This document shows, piece by piece, positions 1 to 7,255 of a stretch of DNA of 64,000 nt. Where the stretch lies: the NCBI GenBank assembly GCA_030447785.1, contig JAUJOF010000001.1, forward strand, positions 226,193-290,192, given 5' to 3'. The notes beneath the pieces were generated by a model, which saw nothing but the letters and a program-made list of their open reading frames with translations, ran no database searches and had not been told where the DNA came from. Source of the DNA: Solirubrobacteraceae bacterium. GTDB taxonomy: Bacteria > Actinomycetota > Thermoleophilia > Solirubrobacterales > Solirubrobacteraceae. How positions within the stretch are numbered: position 1 is the stretch's first letter; every line of letters begins with the position of its first letter. Made by a program: the position numbers and the translations under genes.

Positions 1-147
1 AGCTCGCCCGTCCGCGGCGCCCTCACCCTCGACCTCCTCCGGCTCGGTACTGTTGCGGGTGTCCTGGTGGCCGTGGCGCTCTTGTCGCTCAGGCGTTCAC
101 AGATCCTCGGGATACTCGTTCTCGGTCGGGGAGGTCTCGAGCACTGA
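1..147 (+). CDS. C-terminal end of a membrane protein (5' end outside window)
   Basis: The first forward frame is open from the window edge to a TGA at 145-147, giving 48 residues. It contains one strongly hydrophobic stretch (about residues 12-31, rich in L, V, A and G) followed by Arg residues (SLRRS), which looks like the last transmembrane helix of a membrane protein with a short tail. It converges with the minus-strand genes that end at 189. The family cannot be told from this fragment; being open to the edge and having a membrane-type composition are the only support. Confidence 0.45.
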   Translation, partial: SSPVRGALTLDLLRLGTVAGVLVAVALLSLRRSQILGILVLGRGGLEH

Positions 148-188
148 GGCTCCACGCGCCCGGAGGCGCCCGCTGGGGCGTCGCCGGC

Positions 189-908
189 CTAGTCGAAGGC
201 CACTTGGTAGGCCTGCATCTCCCCGCGCATGCGCGCGGGCAGATACCCCGTGAACAAAGTGTAGGAATGCACTGTCCCCTCACGTACGGCCAGCGCGGCG
301 ATCACCTCCTTGGGCAGCTGGTCGTCAAGCTCCCAACGCCCCTCACGGATGTGCGCCTTGGCCTCGTACGTGCGGTCCTGGCCACCCGTCGACCAGCTCA
401 ACTGCACGCGCACCACCCCCCGCGCACGGCGGGAGACCGTGCCCTGGGTGCGTAGCCGCCCGTCGGCCAGCGTGGGGCGCTCCACCTCCAGATCAGCATG
501 GCGTGAAGCCGCCCGCAAACGAACTTCCTGGGCGCGCGTGCGCTTGTTAGCCGCGTAGCGCAACGTGAGGATCCCCGTCCCCATGGCCGCCTGAGCGCGC
601 GAGATCCCCTCGCGGAAGCGTACCCTGCCATTCGCCTGATCCACCGGCACCGAAAAGCGCGTGTGGCGACCTGCCGCGTGGAAATCCACCGCCACCCGCC
701 CCGAAGCCCGCTTGCTGATTGGAGCCAACACATCGACCGCGCGACTGGCGCGCAGCACCTCCGAACGCGCGACCCCTAACTTGGCCGGGTGCAACACCAC
801 CGTCGGCCCGACAGGCCCGGAGCCACCAACCGGGGCCCTGGGTGACGCGTCCGCCGTGGCGGCGACCGCTGCTGGCGCGGCGCCGTCCGGGGTCGGCGCC
901 GCGATCAC
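189..908 (-). CDS. Hypothetical protein, probably the detached C-terminal part of the broken secreted protein upstream
   Basis: This 239-residue open frame starts at a GTG that overlaps the preceding stop (GTGA). It is rich in Ala, Arg and Val, begins with an Ala/Pro-rich linker, and continues as beta-type sequence without membrane segments, ending YQVAFD. The preceding frame ends in a short Ig-like repeat (SADVGH then NPFGAAAAEV), and such repeats normally run straight into a linker like the one here. I therefore infer that this is the C-terminal half of one long secreted protein separated by a frame change, although independent translation by coupling is possible. No enzymatic motif is visible. 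Confidence 0.5.
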   Translation of the reverse strand: MIAAPTPDGAAPAAVAATADASPRAPVGGSGPVGPTVVLHPAKLGVARSEVLRASRAVDVLAPISKRASGRVAVDFHAAGRHTRFSVPVDQANGRVRFREGISRAQAAMGTGILTLRYAANKRTRAQEVRLRAASRHADLEVERPTLADGRLRTQGTVSRRARGVVRVQLSWSTGGQDRTYEAKAHIREGRWELDDQLPKEVIAALAVREGTVHSYTLFTGYLPARMRGEMQAYQVAFD

Positions 909-1937
909 GGCGCTGCGCGCACCTCGGCCGCGGCCGCGCCGAACGGATTCTGGGCGACGGCTCGCACCTCGAGTCGATGACCCACGTCAGCGCTCGTGAC
1001 GATGTAGCTCGCGCCGGTCGCCTCGGGGATCGATTTGCACAACCCACCGTCGCACCGCATCCAATGCATCGCCACGTGCACCGGCGAGGCGCTGCCCCAA
1101 TCCCACGGACGTGCCTCGAGCGAAGCACCGACGACCGGCGTCCCATGGATGTGCATCGTGTGCCGTCGTGCGCATGGGCGGTTGCCGGCTGCCGGGGAGC
1201 TGCGGGGTGCTCCCGGGCGCTCCGCAGGCGAGCGAGGAAGTCGTCCCCGGCTGCGGTCGCGGAACCGCTCACCCGTGCGTCGCTCGTGAGGAGGACGTCG
1301 AGGAGCGCCAGCCGGTCGGTGCGATGACCCGTCGCGACGAGGTGCGGCCGGTACACGTCTACGTACTGCTCGAGTCCGCACGGCGACAGCCCGGTCACCT
1401 CGCGGCAGGTGACGACTGTCTCGCCGATGAGCACGCGCCGGTCGCCCACATCGCCCGCCGCCATCGTCACCGAACTACCTGGCGTCATCGTGCGGTCGAT
1501 CGCATCGAAGACGTCGAGTGTCTGCCCCTCACGGTCAGTCAGCGTGGCGTCGAACGAGGGATCGAGCATGATGTGGCGCCACGACGACCTCCGTCCCGCG
1601 CCACGGGCACGAGGACCGTCGAGTGCTTGAGCGTGGCCTCGCCGAAGTCCACGCGGAAGGACTCGATCCCGAACAGTTCCAAGAGCTTGCGGAAGAAGTC
1701 AGCCGCGCCATCGCAGAACACGCCGCCGTGCGCGCCTAGGAAGTTCTGATCGAACATGTCCGCCGCGGACATCGGGAGCGCACTGATCGGCGCGGGCGGG
1801 GGCCCTGCAAAAGTGATGTGGGGTGTCGCCCATGCGAGCACCATGCGCGCTGCGGTTTCGGTCTCATGCGCATCGAGCGCGGCCTGCAGGCCCGGCCGCT
1901 CGGCGAGGACGCGAGCGCGCAGATCGGCGTCCGTCAT
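905..1937 (-). pseudogene. Frame-broken transglutaminase-like secreted or surface protein
   Basis: The reading frame begins at ATG 1937, overlapping the stop of the upstream gene (ATGA), and carries a transglutaminase/cysteine-protease-fold core: GGVFCDGAADFF (candidate catalytic Cys), LKHSTVLVPV, then, after a frame change near 1596, WRHIMLDPSFDAT (candidate His/Asp). A second frame change lies between about 1200 and 1155, after which comes HIHGTPVVGASLE and an Ig-like segment ending NPFGAAAAEVRAAP at 905. The homology clearly jumps between frames, so no single ORF encodes the protein. Either the gene is decaying or the sequence has indels. Naming the fold rests on the Cys and HxxLDPxFD motifs only. 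Confidence 0.55.
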
Positions 1938-2360
1938 GCACCCGGGCAGGGGGTGACGCGTAGGTTCTTGAGGAGGTAGCGCGCCGGTGAGTCGGCATAG
2001 AGCAGGAGGCTCAGCGTCTCCAGTCCGGAGACTGTGAACGCCATGCGGCTCTGGGGCGCCGAGGCGTAGAGGAACCCTCCATCCGCCGCCGGGACGCGCA
2101 GCGTCACGGTGCTCGCTTCCGAGACGCCGTCCATCTCGACGCGGTACTCTGGCCGGATCGAGCGCGAAGGTCGCGTGCTCGCCGGCCGGGCTGTCGGAGA
2201 GGTCCAGCAGCCGTCCGTCCGCCCCTTCGGTCACTACGGGCTGCCCGCATGGCTGCCATGTAGGGCTCAAGGATTCCTCGGCGGCCTGCACCGACGGAAC
2301 GCCGCACAGAAACCAGAGCGCGCACGCCAGCAGCAGCGGGGCCCTCCGACAGACCCGCAT
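1934..2360 (-). pseudogene. Small secreted protein with signal peptide, split by a frame change
   Basis: From ATG 2360 there is a clean Sec signal peptide: basic start (MRVCRRA), a hydrophobic core (LLLACALWFLCG) and a likely cleavage after SVQA. The mature part starts EESLSPTWQPCGQPVV. Near 2163 the sensible sequence moves to another frame (RPEYRVEMDG, then TLRVPAADGGFLYAS) and ends CPGA at 1934, its stop overlapping the start of the transglutaminase-like gene. Intact, it would be about 140 residues. The role is unknown; the 4-bp overlap suggests co-expression with the gene that follows. The short Cys pattern (QPCGQ, TPCPG) may form a disulfide. Confidence 0.5.
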
Positions 2361-2844
2361 GACGCCGAGGTCTAGACCCCTTGCTTCGCTATTTGTCGGC
2401 GACATGTCCCGGCTCCTCTTTGGATCTGCTCCTGGTCGCGCGCCGCCGCCGAAGTCGCAGCAACAGCGCGACGACGGACGGCGGGCCACCGACCCGGCTC
2501 CCCTGACGCTGAAAGACGTCGGAGCGTGCCGGCCGGCTCTGCTCACCGGCCCGTCGTGTCCCTGTGGTTCGGCCCAAGGGGGATGAGCCCGAGCGTCGTG
2601 ACGGCGTATGGATCAAATGTCCGCGACGCCGTGGGCGCCTCAAACGTCGCTGGCAGCTACGCCCAGACCCGGGGCGGCCTCGCTACCCAGGGCCCGGTTT
2701 CTTGTTGTCGGCGGTGCGCTGTCTAGGGATCGAGCGTGGCGCCCACCCGAGGTGGGGGGTGCTGCTCATAGCGACGTCGCGCGTGCCGGCGGCCTGATGG
2801 TCCGGCGCCCCGGCCTCCCGACCGTGTGAGGCTGTCGGTCGCGG
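2361..2844. other. Non-coding stretch, nothing recognised
   Basis: About 480 bases between the broken secreted-protein genes and the transposase scraps. Open frames here are short, differ in every frame and show no motif I recognise. It probably contains the promoter for the minus-strand genes starting at 2360, but I cannot point to boxes. Confidence 0.4.
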
Positions 2845-2985
2845 TCAGTCGGCGGTGGCGGCGGCCCACAGGAAGCAGGACAGTTCGCGCGCGCACGCGA
2901 CGAGGGTGACGTTGTGGGCCTTGCTGCGGCGCGCATGCGCCGGTGCACGCGGTGCAGGCGCTGTTGGGCGCGGTTGGGCGGCAAC
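2845..2985 (-). mobile_element. Remnant of an IS110-type transposase C-terminus (minus strand)
   Basis: The minus-strand frame ending at 2845 reads SKAHNVTLVACARELSCF then LWAAATAD and a stop. This matches, from memory, the end of IS110/IS116-type transposases (HNV.VVA.ARELxGFLWA). One frame earlier, upstream to about 2985, the sequence LHRVHRRMRA continues the same protein, so the fragment also contains a single-base frame change. Only about 45 residues survive and no ends or repeats were seen. It lies back to back with a second fragment of the same broad family on the plus strand. Confidence 0.45.
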
Positions 2986-3170
2986 CGCTAGATCAACGCC
3001 GCGCTGCACCGCGTCATCGTCACCCGCGCTCCCTGCCATGCCCAGACGCGCGAGTACATCGTCCGCAGACGCAGCGAAGGCAAGAGCACCCGCGAAGCGA
3101 TCCGCTTGCCTCAAGCGCTACCTCGCCCGCCGCGTCTGGCGCTCCTCCAGTCGCCCCACCCGCACAAGAA
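2975..3170 (+). mobile_element. Remnant of a second IS110-type transposase C-terminal region (plus strand)
   Basis: In one plus frame the sequence reads GGNR, an in-frame TAG (2989-2991), then INAALHRVIVTRA, HAQTREYIVRRRSEGKSTRE and AIR. A frame change follows, then KRYLARRVWR. This is the typical C-terminal run of IS110-family transposases (GNRxLNxALH...TRxYxxRRxxEGKSxREAxRCLKRYxARxxYR). The internal stop and frameshift show it is dead. It overlaps the upstream limit of the opposite-strand fragment, so one element probably truncated the other. Confidence 0.6.
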
Positions 3171-3200
3171 GAGCCTCCCTCTCCCGATCAATTTCTTGAC

Positions 3201-3463
3201 ATAGACCAACAAATATGAACGCATCGATCGCCTCGCCGCCCCCGCCGTTGCTCGACGTCGCGGCGAAGCCCTTGGATGCGCTGCGGCCGGTCGGGATGCG
3301 TGAGGTCACCGAAAGCCCGATCTCCGACTGGGCTCCGGCGCGGTGGTGACCGCGGGACGCGTGCTGCCCGGGTAGAGCCGCGAGCGGGACGTGACGCCAG
3401 TGCAGAGCAAGCCAGCCAACTGCGGGAGCCGGCAAGACGCAACCCTTCTGTCATCCTCATCGG
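3201..3463. other. Intergenic region upstream of the Wzy-like gene
   Basis: This gap holds a local AT-rich patch (about 3186-3216, with a TTGACA hexamer) in otherwise GC-rich DNA. It also has a 44-codon open frame (ATG 3215 to TGA 3349, ending SDWAPARW) that I do not recognise and do not call as a gene. The promoter of the following plus-strand unit is expected here, but no confident -35/-10 pair with correct spacing was found. Confidence 0.3.
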
Positions 3464-4801
3464 GTGCACGCCCGGCTCCACGCAGCGGCCCGGCCTGCCG
3501 CGGGGCTGGCTATCGGTGCCGGCGCGGCCGCGATCGGCTTCCCGCCGCTCAACAATGCGCCGGACGTGCTGGACATTGGTCGCGCGCCGTGGCGAGTGGT
3601 GCTGACGCCGGTCGTCCTCCTGGCCCTCTTCGCTTTGGTCACGTGGGTCGTGTGGCGTCCCCCGCAGCCCCGTCGCCCATCCGGTCTGCTGACCCTGGCA
3701 ATCACGCTGCTCATAGCGGGCACGGCGCTCTCGGTTACCGAGAGCCCGGATCCGTGGTACTCGATCTTGCTCGGGATCTTGTGCGTCCTGGCACCAGCCG
3801 CGCTGGCGTTCGCGCTGCTGCGTGGCGCGCTCCCCGCCACCGCGGTGGCGGCGGGCCTTGTGCTGGCCACGACGGTCCTGTGCCTGCGCGCCGGCGTGGT
3901 TTTCGTGCAGTTACACGGATTTCCAACCGCACAGGCGCTGTTCAATGCAAAGTTCCAGAACGCCCCGTACGACTTCCACTACTACACGCTCGGCAACCCC
4001 AACGGCACCGCGGCGTTCCTACTGCTGCCGTTCGGGATCGCGGTCGGGGGGGCGACCGGCGGCGATCTGGGTCGCGTCGGGCGTCGGCTCGCGCTCGGGG
4101 CGGCGGGCGTCCTCGGCGCGACGCTCGTGCTGGCCTATTCACGCTCGGCGATCATCGTGGCGGTGGTCATGGTGCTGGTGATCGGCCTCACGGCCTCAGG
4201 ACGGGCGCGCGCGGGGAATTGGGCACGCGTCGCGGTGGGCCTGGTGGCGGCGGCCCTTGTCGTCGGCATCGCCATCGGCGGCTGGGAGTACTTTTCCAGC
4301 CTGCTGTCGACGGCCCCAGGGTCCTCGGGCGACGAGCGGATCGAGCTGACCGTTGACGGGCTGGGCCGTCTGGCCGAGCACCCGCTGACCGGAGTTGGGC
4401 TGGGGATGAACACACCGGCCGCGGGCTACCTGCCGGCGCACAGCTCCATCGTCCAGGCCGGGGCCGAACTCGGCTTGCTCGGCTTGCTCGGCTTCCTGAT
4501 GCTCTGTGCGGCGACGATCCGGCTCGCCGCCCTCGCGATCCGCGCGCCGGACGGCTGGAGTGGTACCGAGCGCGGATCTGCGGTCGCCGCCGCGACGTAC
4601 TTCTGCTTTTCCGCGCTCACCGGAGGTGCCAGCATCGGCCTCTCGTCGGGCTACAACGCGGTTTGGGCCGCGACCGCCGCCGTGACCCTTGGGCTCGCCG
4701 CGCGGCACGATTCGGTGCCCGTCCGCGCCGGGAGCCGCGCCGCGCGACGTCGTGGGCTACTCTCTCGCCGTGGCCGCGGGGAACCATCCTTCGACCTCTG
4801 A
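3464..4801 (+). CDS. O-antigen ligase / polymerase-like membrane protein (Wzy_C type)
   Basis: A 445-residue polytopic membrane protein with roughly ten hydrophobic helices. The key mark is near residues 303-315, EHPLTGVGLGMN, followed by LPAHSSIVQAGAELGLLGLLG. This is the loop and helix pattern of the Wzy/WaaL family (PF04932), whose members polymerise or ligate undecaprenyl-linked glycans at the outer face of the membrane. The start is GTG 3464, chosen because it opens straight into the first hydrophobic segment. The gene heads a plus-strand unit with a methyltransferase, a GT4 enzyme, a heparinase-like lyase and a flippase, so a role as polymerase of that glycan is likely. Ligase versus polymerase cannot be settled from sequence. 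Confidence 0.75.
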   Translation: MHARLHAAARPAAGLAIGAGAAAIGFPPLNNAPDVLDIGRAPWRVVLTPVVLLALFALVTWVVWRPPQPRRPSGLLTLAITLLIAGTALSVTESPDPWYSILLGILCVLAPAALAFALLRGALPATAVAAGLVLATTVLCLRAGVVFVQLHGFPTAQALFNAKFQNAPYDFHYYTLGNPNGTAAFLLLPFGIAVGGATGGDLGRVGRRLALGAAGVLGATLVLAYSRSAIIVAVVMVLVIGLTASGRARAGNWARVAVGLVAAALVVGIAIGGWEYFSSLLSTAPGSSGDERIELTVDGLGRLAEHPLTGVGLGMNTPAAGYLPAHSSIVQAGAELGLLGLLGFLMLCAATIRLAALAIRAPDGWSGTERGSAVAAATYFCFSALTGGASIGLSSGYNAVWAATAAVTLGLAARHDSVPVRAGSRAARRRGLLSRRGRGEPSFDL

Positions 4802-5582
4802 CGCTGACCGAATACGCGCCGAGGCGCGGGCGCAGTGGGGGCACGATCCTGCGGGGTCGAACGCCGTCGACGGCGCACTCGACACCTCGGAGAGCTTTGC
4901 CGAGGTCGAGCGTTATCGCTACCGGGAGCAGCCGTGGATGCACGACACGTTCCACTATGAGCGCTACCGCGACCAGGAGGTGCTGGAGATCGGTGTCGGC
5001 CTCGGCACGGACCACCTGCAGTTTGGGCGCGCCGGGGCACGGCTGACCGGCGTCGACCTCACGCCGGCCTGCATCGACCTAACGCGGCGACGCTTCGAGC
5101 TCGAGGGACTTACGAGCGACCTACGGGTCATGGACGCCGAGCGGCTCGAGTTCCCCGATAACTCCTTCGATGCGGTGTACTCGTTCGGCGTCCTGCACCA
5201 CATCGCCAGCACGGAGGCCGCGTTCGTGGAGGTGCGACGCGTGCTGCGGTCCGGCGGGGTGTTCATCGGTGGCCTCTACAGCCGCGAGTCGATCTTCTTC
5301 GCCCGGGTCGCGGCCGAGTGGCTGCTGCGCGGCGGTCCCCGCAAGGAGTCGTGGGAGAGCCGGAAGGCGCGCATCGAGTACTCGACCAGCGACGCCCAGC
5401 CGCATGTCCGGCTGCTCGGGAGCCGTGAGCTCCGCCGGGCGCTGCGCGAGGCGGGCTTCGCGGAAGTCTCGCTGACCCGTCGGCACTCGGCGCTGGGAAG
5501 CCTCACGTATGACCTGCCGCCCGTCGTCGAGCGGACGCTCGGGCGCGTGGGCGGCTGGTATCTCGTGCACGAGGCGCGCTGA
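4770..5582 (+). CDS. Class I SAM-dependent methyltransferase
   Basis: About 270 residues with the Methyltransf_11 layout: motif I EIGVGLGTDH near residue 72, an acidic residue ending beta-2 (GVDLTPACI), and a post-motif region FDAVYSFGVLHHI near residue 137. I chose GTG 4770 because an earlier in-frame start (4689) would place 27 residues of low-quality sequence inside the upstream gene; the chosen start still overlaps that gene by 32 bases. It probably methylates a sugar or glycolipid intermediate of the surrounding unit; the substrate is unknown. The protein is soluble with no signal peptide. Confidence 0.75.
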   Translation: MAAGNHPSTSDADRIRAEARAQWGHDPAGSNAVDGALDTSESFAEVERYRYREQPWMHDTFHYERYRDQEVLEIGVGLGTDHLQFGRAGARLTGVDLTPACIDLTRRRFELEGLTSDLRVMDAERLEFPDNSFDAVYSFGVLHHIASTEAAFVEVRRVLRSGGVFIGGLYSRESIFFARVAAEWLLRGGPRKESWESRKARIEYSTSDAQPHVRLLGSRELRRALREAGFAEVSLTRRHSALGSLTYDLPPVVERTLGRVGGWYLVHEAR

Positions 5583-5608
5583 CGCTGCGCAACCGGCCCG
5601 AGGAGCCG

Positions 5609-7255
5609 GTGCTCGTCATCGGGCACTTGAGCAGCGCGCTCGCGGCCGGGGTCGAGCACGCGCGCGCCGTTCACGGCAACGCCGCCGCGATCGATGTGCT
5701 CGGGTACGGCCGCGTGGATGGCGCGACCCCCATGCCGCCGAGGACCCGGGTGCTCGGCCTCGCCACCTCCGGCGGGCTGGCCACCCGGTTGCGGTCGGCA
5801 GGGGCACTCGCCCGTCGGCTCGTCCGCACGCCCTACACGGCGGTGGTGGTCTGCCAGGCGGGCTTCGCGCACAGCCGCGGCCGCGGCGCTCTGCTCGCTG
5901 CGGCGGCGATCGCCTCTCCGCGCATCGCCGCGATCGACCCCGCAGGGAAAGACCCGGCGGTCCCACGCTCGCGTGTCTACGCCGCCGCAGACGCGGCCCG
6001 GTTTGCGGTGGCGCAGGCGGTGTGCGCGGCCGCCATGCCTGTGATGGCCATGGCGGTCGCGCGGTGGGGGCGCGTCCGGGCGGCGGCGGGAAGCTTCGCC
6101 GCGCCCCAGGCGGGGACCGTCGTCTACCTGCGGTCTGACCTGGAGCTCGCCCACAACGGCCTGTCCGCGGGCGGCTCCCTCGCCCACACCCACGGCGTGA
6201 TCGAGGCCCTGCGCCGCCGTGGGCATCGGGTGGAGCTGTGGTCGACCGGGGATATCGCGGGCACCGAGCACCTGCCACGGCGCAGGCTGCCAGCCGCGGC
6301 GTTTGCGAATCTCCCGGCCGAGGCCGCCGAACTGCTGTCGTTCGCGTGGCAGCGGGCCCGCTTCCGGCGCCGACCCGCGGAGGTGACGGCGATCTATCAG
6401 CGCTACAGCCTGAACAACCTCCTCGGGGTGGCGCTCGCGCGCCGCTGGGGCGTGCCGCTCATCCTGGAGGCGAACGCATCGGAGGTGCGCTGGCGCACCG
6501 AATGGTCGGCATTGAAGTACCCCGCGGCGGCGCGCGCGACCGAGCAGGCAGCTTTCCTCGGCGCCGACCGGATGCGCGTGGTCAGCGAGAACGCGGCGAA
6601 CGAGGTCCGCGCTGCGGGGGCGCCGGCCGCGCGAGTCCGCGTGGTCCCCAACGGCGTCGACGTCGAGCGCTTCACGGAGGCGAAGCCGCGCCGACTGCCG
6701 TTCGAAGACGACGCGTTCGTCGTGGCATTCTGCGGACTCTTCTATCCGTGGCACGGGGTCGTCGGCTTGGCCCAGAGCTTCTGTCTCCTGCACGGCGCCG
6801 TGCCGGACGCGCGCCTGCTGCTGATCGGCGATGGCGAGGATGCGGCTGCGGCGCTGGAGAGCCTACGCCGCGGGGGCGCATTCGACGCGGCGCACATAAC
6901 GGGACTCGTCCCGAGTTCCTCCGTCCCCGGCTGGCTGCAGGCCGTGGACGTGCTCGTCGCGCCACACGTCGGCAACCGTAACTTCGTTGGGTCTCCCATC
7001 AAGATCTTCGAGTACCTCGCCAGCGGCCGGGCGATCGTCGCCACGCGCGTAGCGCAGATCGAGGAGATCCTCCGGCATGAGGAGACCGCGCTGCTCGTGC
7101 CTCCGGACGACCCGCGTGCTCTGGCCGGGGCGCTCGAGCGGCTGGCCGGTGACCCGGAGCTCCGTCACCGCCTGGGGACCGCTGCCCGCGAGGACGCGCG
7201 CCGGCGGCATTCGTGGGAGGCCCGCCTGGCGGACGCGTTTGCGCCCGATGTCTGA
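5609..7255 (+). CDS. GT4-type glycosyltransferase with N-terminal extension
   Basis: 548 residues. From about residue 170 the protein is a GT-B fold family 4 glycosyltransferase: the acceptor-side glycine loop NGLSAGGSLAHTHG (around 181), VVPNGVDVERF (around 345), and the donor-binding segment SPIKIFEYLASGRAIV near 460 holding the conserved Glu. The first 160 residues are Ala-rich, resemble another partial GT-B-like lobe or linker, and are not typical of GT4. It starts at GTG 5609, 26 bases after the methyltransferase, and its last bases contain the ATG of the next gene. It likely adds a sugar to the lipid-linked repeat unit at the cytoplasmic face. Confidence 0.8.
   Translation: MLVIGHLSSALAAGVEHARAVHGNAAAIDVLGYGRVDGATPMPPRTRVLGLATSGGLATRLRSAGALARRLVRTPYTAVVVCQAGFAHSRGRGALLAAAAIASPRIAAIDPAGKDPAVPRSRVYAAADAARFAVAQAVCAAAMPVMAMAVARWGRVRAAAGSFAAPQAGTVVYLRSDLELAHNGLSAGGSLAHTHGVIEALRRRGHRVELWSTGDIAGTEHLPRRRLPAAAFANLPAEAAELLSFAWQRARFRRRPAEVTAIYQRYSLNNLLGVALARRWGVPLILEANASEVRWRTEWSALKYPAAARATEQAAFLGADRMRVVSENAANEVRAAGAPAARVRVVPNGVDVERFTEAKPRRLPFEDDAFVVAFCGLFYPWHGVVGLAQSFCLLHGAVPDARLLLIGDGEDAAAALESLRRGGAFDAAHITGLVPSSSVPGWLQAVDVLVAPHVGNRNFVGSPIKIFEYLASGRAIVATRVAQIEEILRHEETALLVPPDDPRALAGALERLAGDPELRHRLGTAAREDARRRHSWEARLADAFAPDV

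Noticed and set aside
3194..3216. TTGACA hexamer followed by a TATGAA-like box
   Set aside because: The spacing is about 12 bases, too short for a normal promoter.
3215..3349. 44-codon plus-strand open frame in an AT-richer patch
   Set aside because: No ribosome-binding site or recognisable motif; too short to support.
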